Shown: in pieces, positions 6,089 through 6,097 of the stretch
Layout of the letters: each line of letters begins with the position of its first letter
How positions within the stretch are numbered: position 1 is the first letter of the stretch
Assembly (NCBI GenBank): GCA_949294425.1
Contig: CASFHJ010000230.1
Span: 1 to 6,097, forward strand
Source of the DNA: an uncultured Campylobacter sp.
GTDB lineage: Bacteria > Campylobacterota > Campylobacteria > Campylobacterales > Campylobacteraceae
Length of the DNA stretch: 6,097 nt
Direction of reading: 5' to 3'
Made by a program: the position numbers and the translations under genes
The notes under the pieces: generated by a model
Databases searched by the model: none
What the model was told of the DNA's origin: nothing
Seen by the model: the letters and a program-made list of their open reading frames with translations, nothing else

Positions 6089-6097
6089 TGCAAAGAG
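6088..6097 (+). CDS. Start of next gene in the epimerase operon (fragment)
   Basis: An ATG at 6088-6090 overlaps the epimerase TGA by one base and is preceded by AAAGGA (6077-6082) at 5-nt spacing, a good ribosome site. Only Met-Gln-Arg and one further base are visible, so the product cannot be identified. Given its neighbour it may encode another sugar-nucleotide enzyme such as the C4-reductase of the heptose pathway, but that is only inference. Confidence 0.55.

Noticed and set aside
1..6097. CRISPR array, tRNA, rRNA, insertion sequence or att site
   Set aside because: No regularly spaced repeats, cloverleaf, transposase motif or target duplication was seen on either strand.

Overview
The window comes from a Campylobacter-like epsilonproteobacterium (Campylobacterota). 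DNA is AT-rich and the promoters are T-rich without a -35 box. At its centre is a block that, from memory, matches the C. jejuni argG-to-rpoN region (around Cj0665-Cj0670): argG diverging from an S4-domain gene, tsaE, lptB and rpoN. I ran no database search; identities rest on motifs, lengths and gene order.

Layout. Positions 1-949 (minus) hold a family 2 glycosyltransferase whose 3' end is cut by the window edge. Positions 950-1397 hold no intact gene. They contain a broken coding trace (about 1277-1031, minus) with in-frame stops and an apparent frameshift at an A7 run, a candidate promoter and a small hairpin. Positions 4013-1398 (minus) are a tightly packed four-gene operon: an RqcP/Hsp15-like S4 RNA-binding protein, TsaE (tRNA t6A synthesis), LptB (LPS/LOS export ATPase) and RpoN (sigma-54). 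Its genes overlap or abut. Positions 4014-4151 form a divergent promoter region. The S4 gene appears to be leaderless there, and the argG side carries a 20-bp palindrome and repeated ATGCTT hexamers. Positions 4152-5372 (plus) are argG. Positions 5436-5534 (plus) are a 32-codon small ORF with a Shine-Dalgarno sequence; its stop overlaps the start of an RmlC-type sugar epimerase (5531-6088). The epimerase resembles the enzymes of Campylobacter modified-heptose capsule synthesis. A further gene starts at 6088 and leaves the window.

The core is housekeeping (translation quality, tRNA modification, outer-membrane assembly, flagellar sigma factor, arginine synthesis). Both flanks carry surface-glycan genes, one beside decayed coding sequence. 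I infer that the flanks are variable glycan cargo placed around a conserved core. The items most worth a second look are the coupled small ORF before the epimerase, the decayed coding trace upstream of the glycosyltransferase, and the leaderless S4 promoter. I see no strong evidence for a wholly new system.
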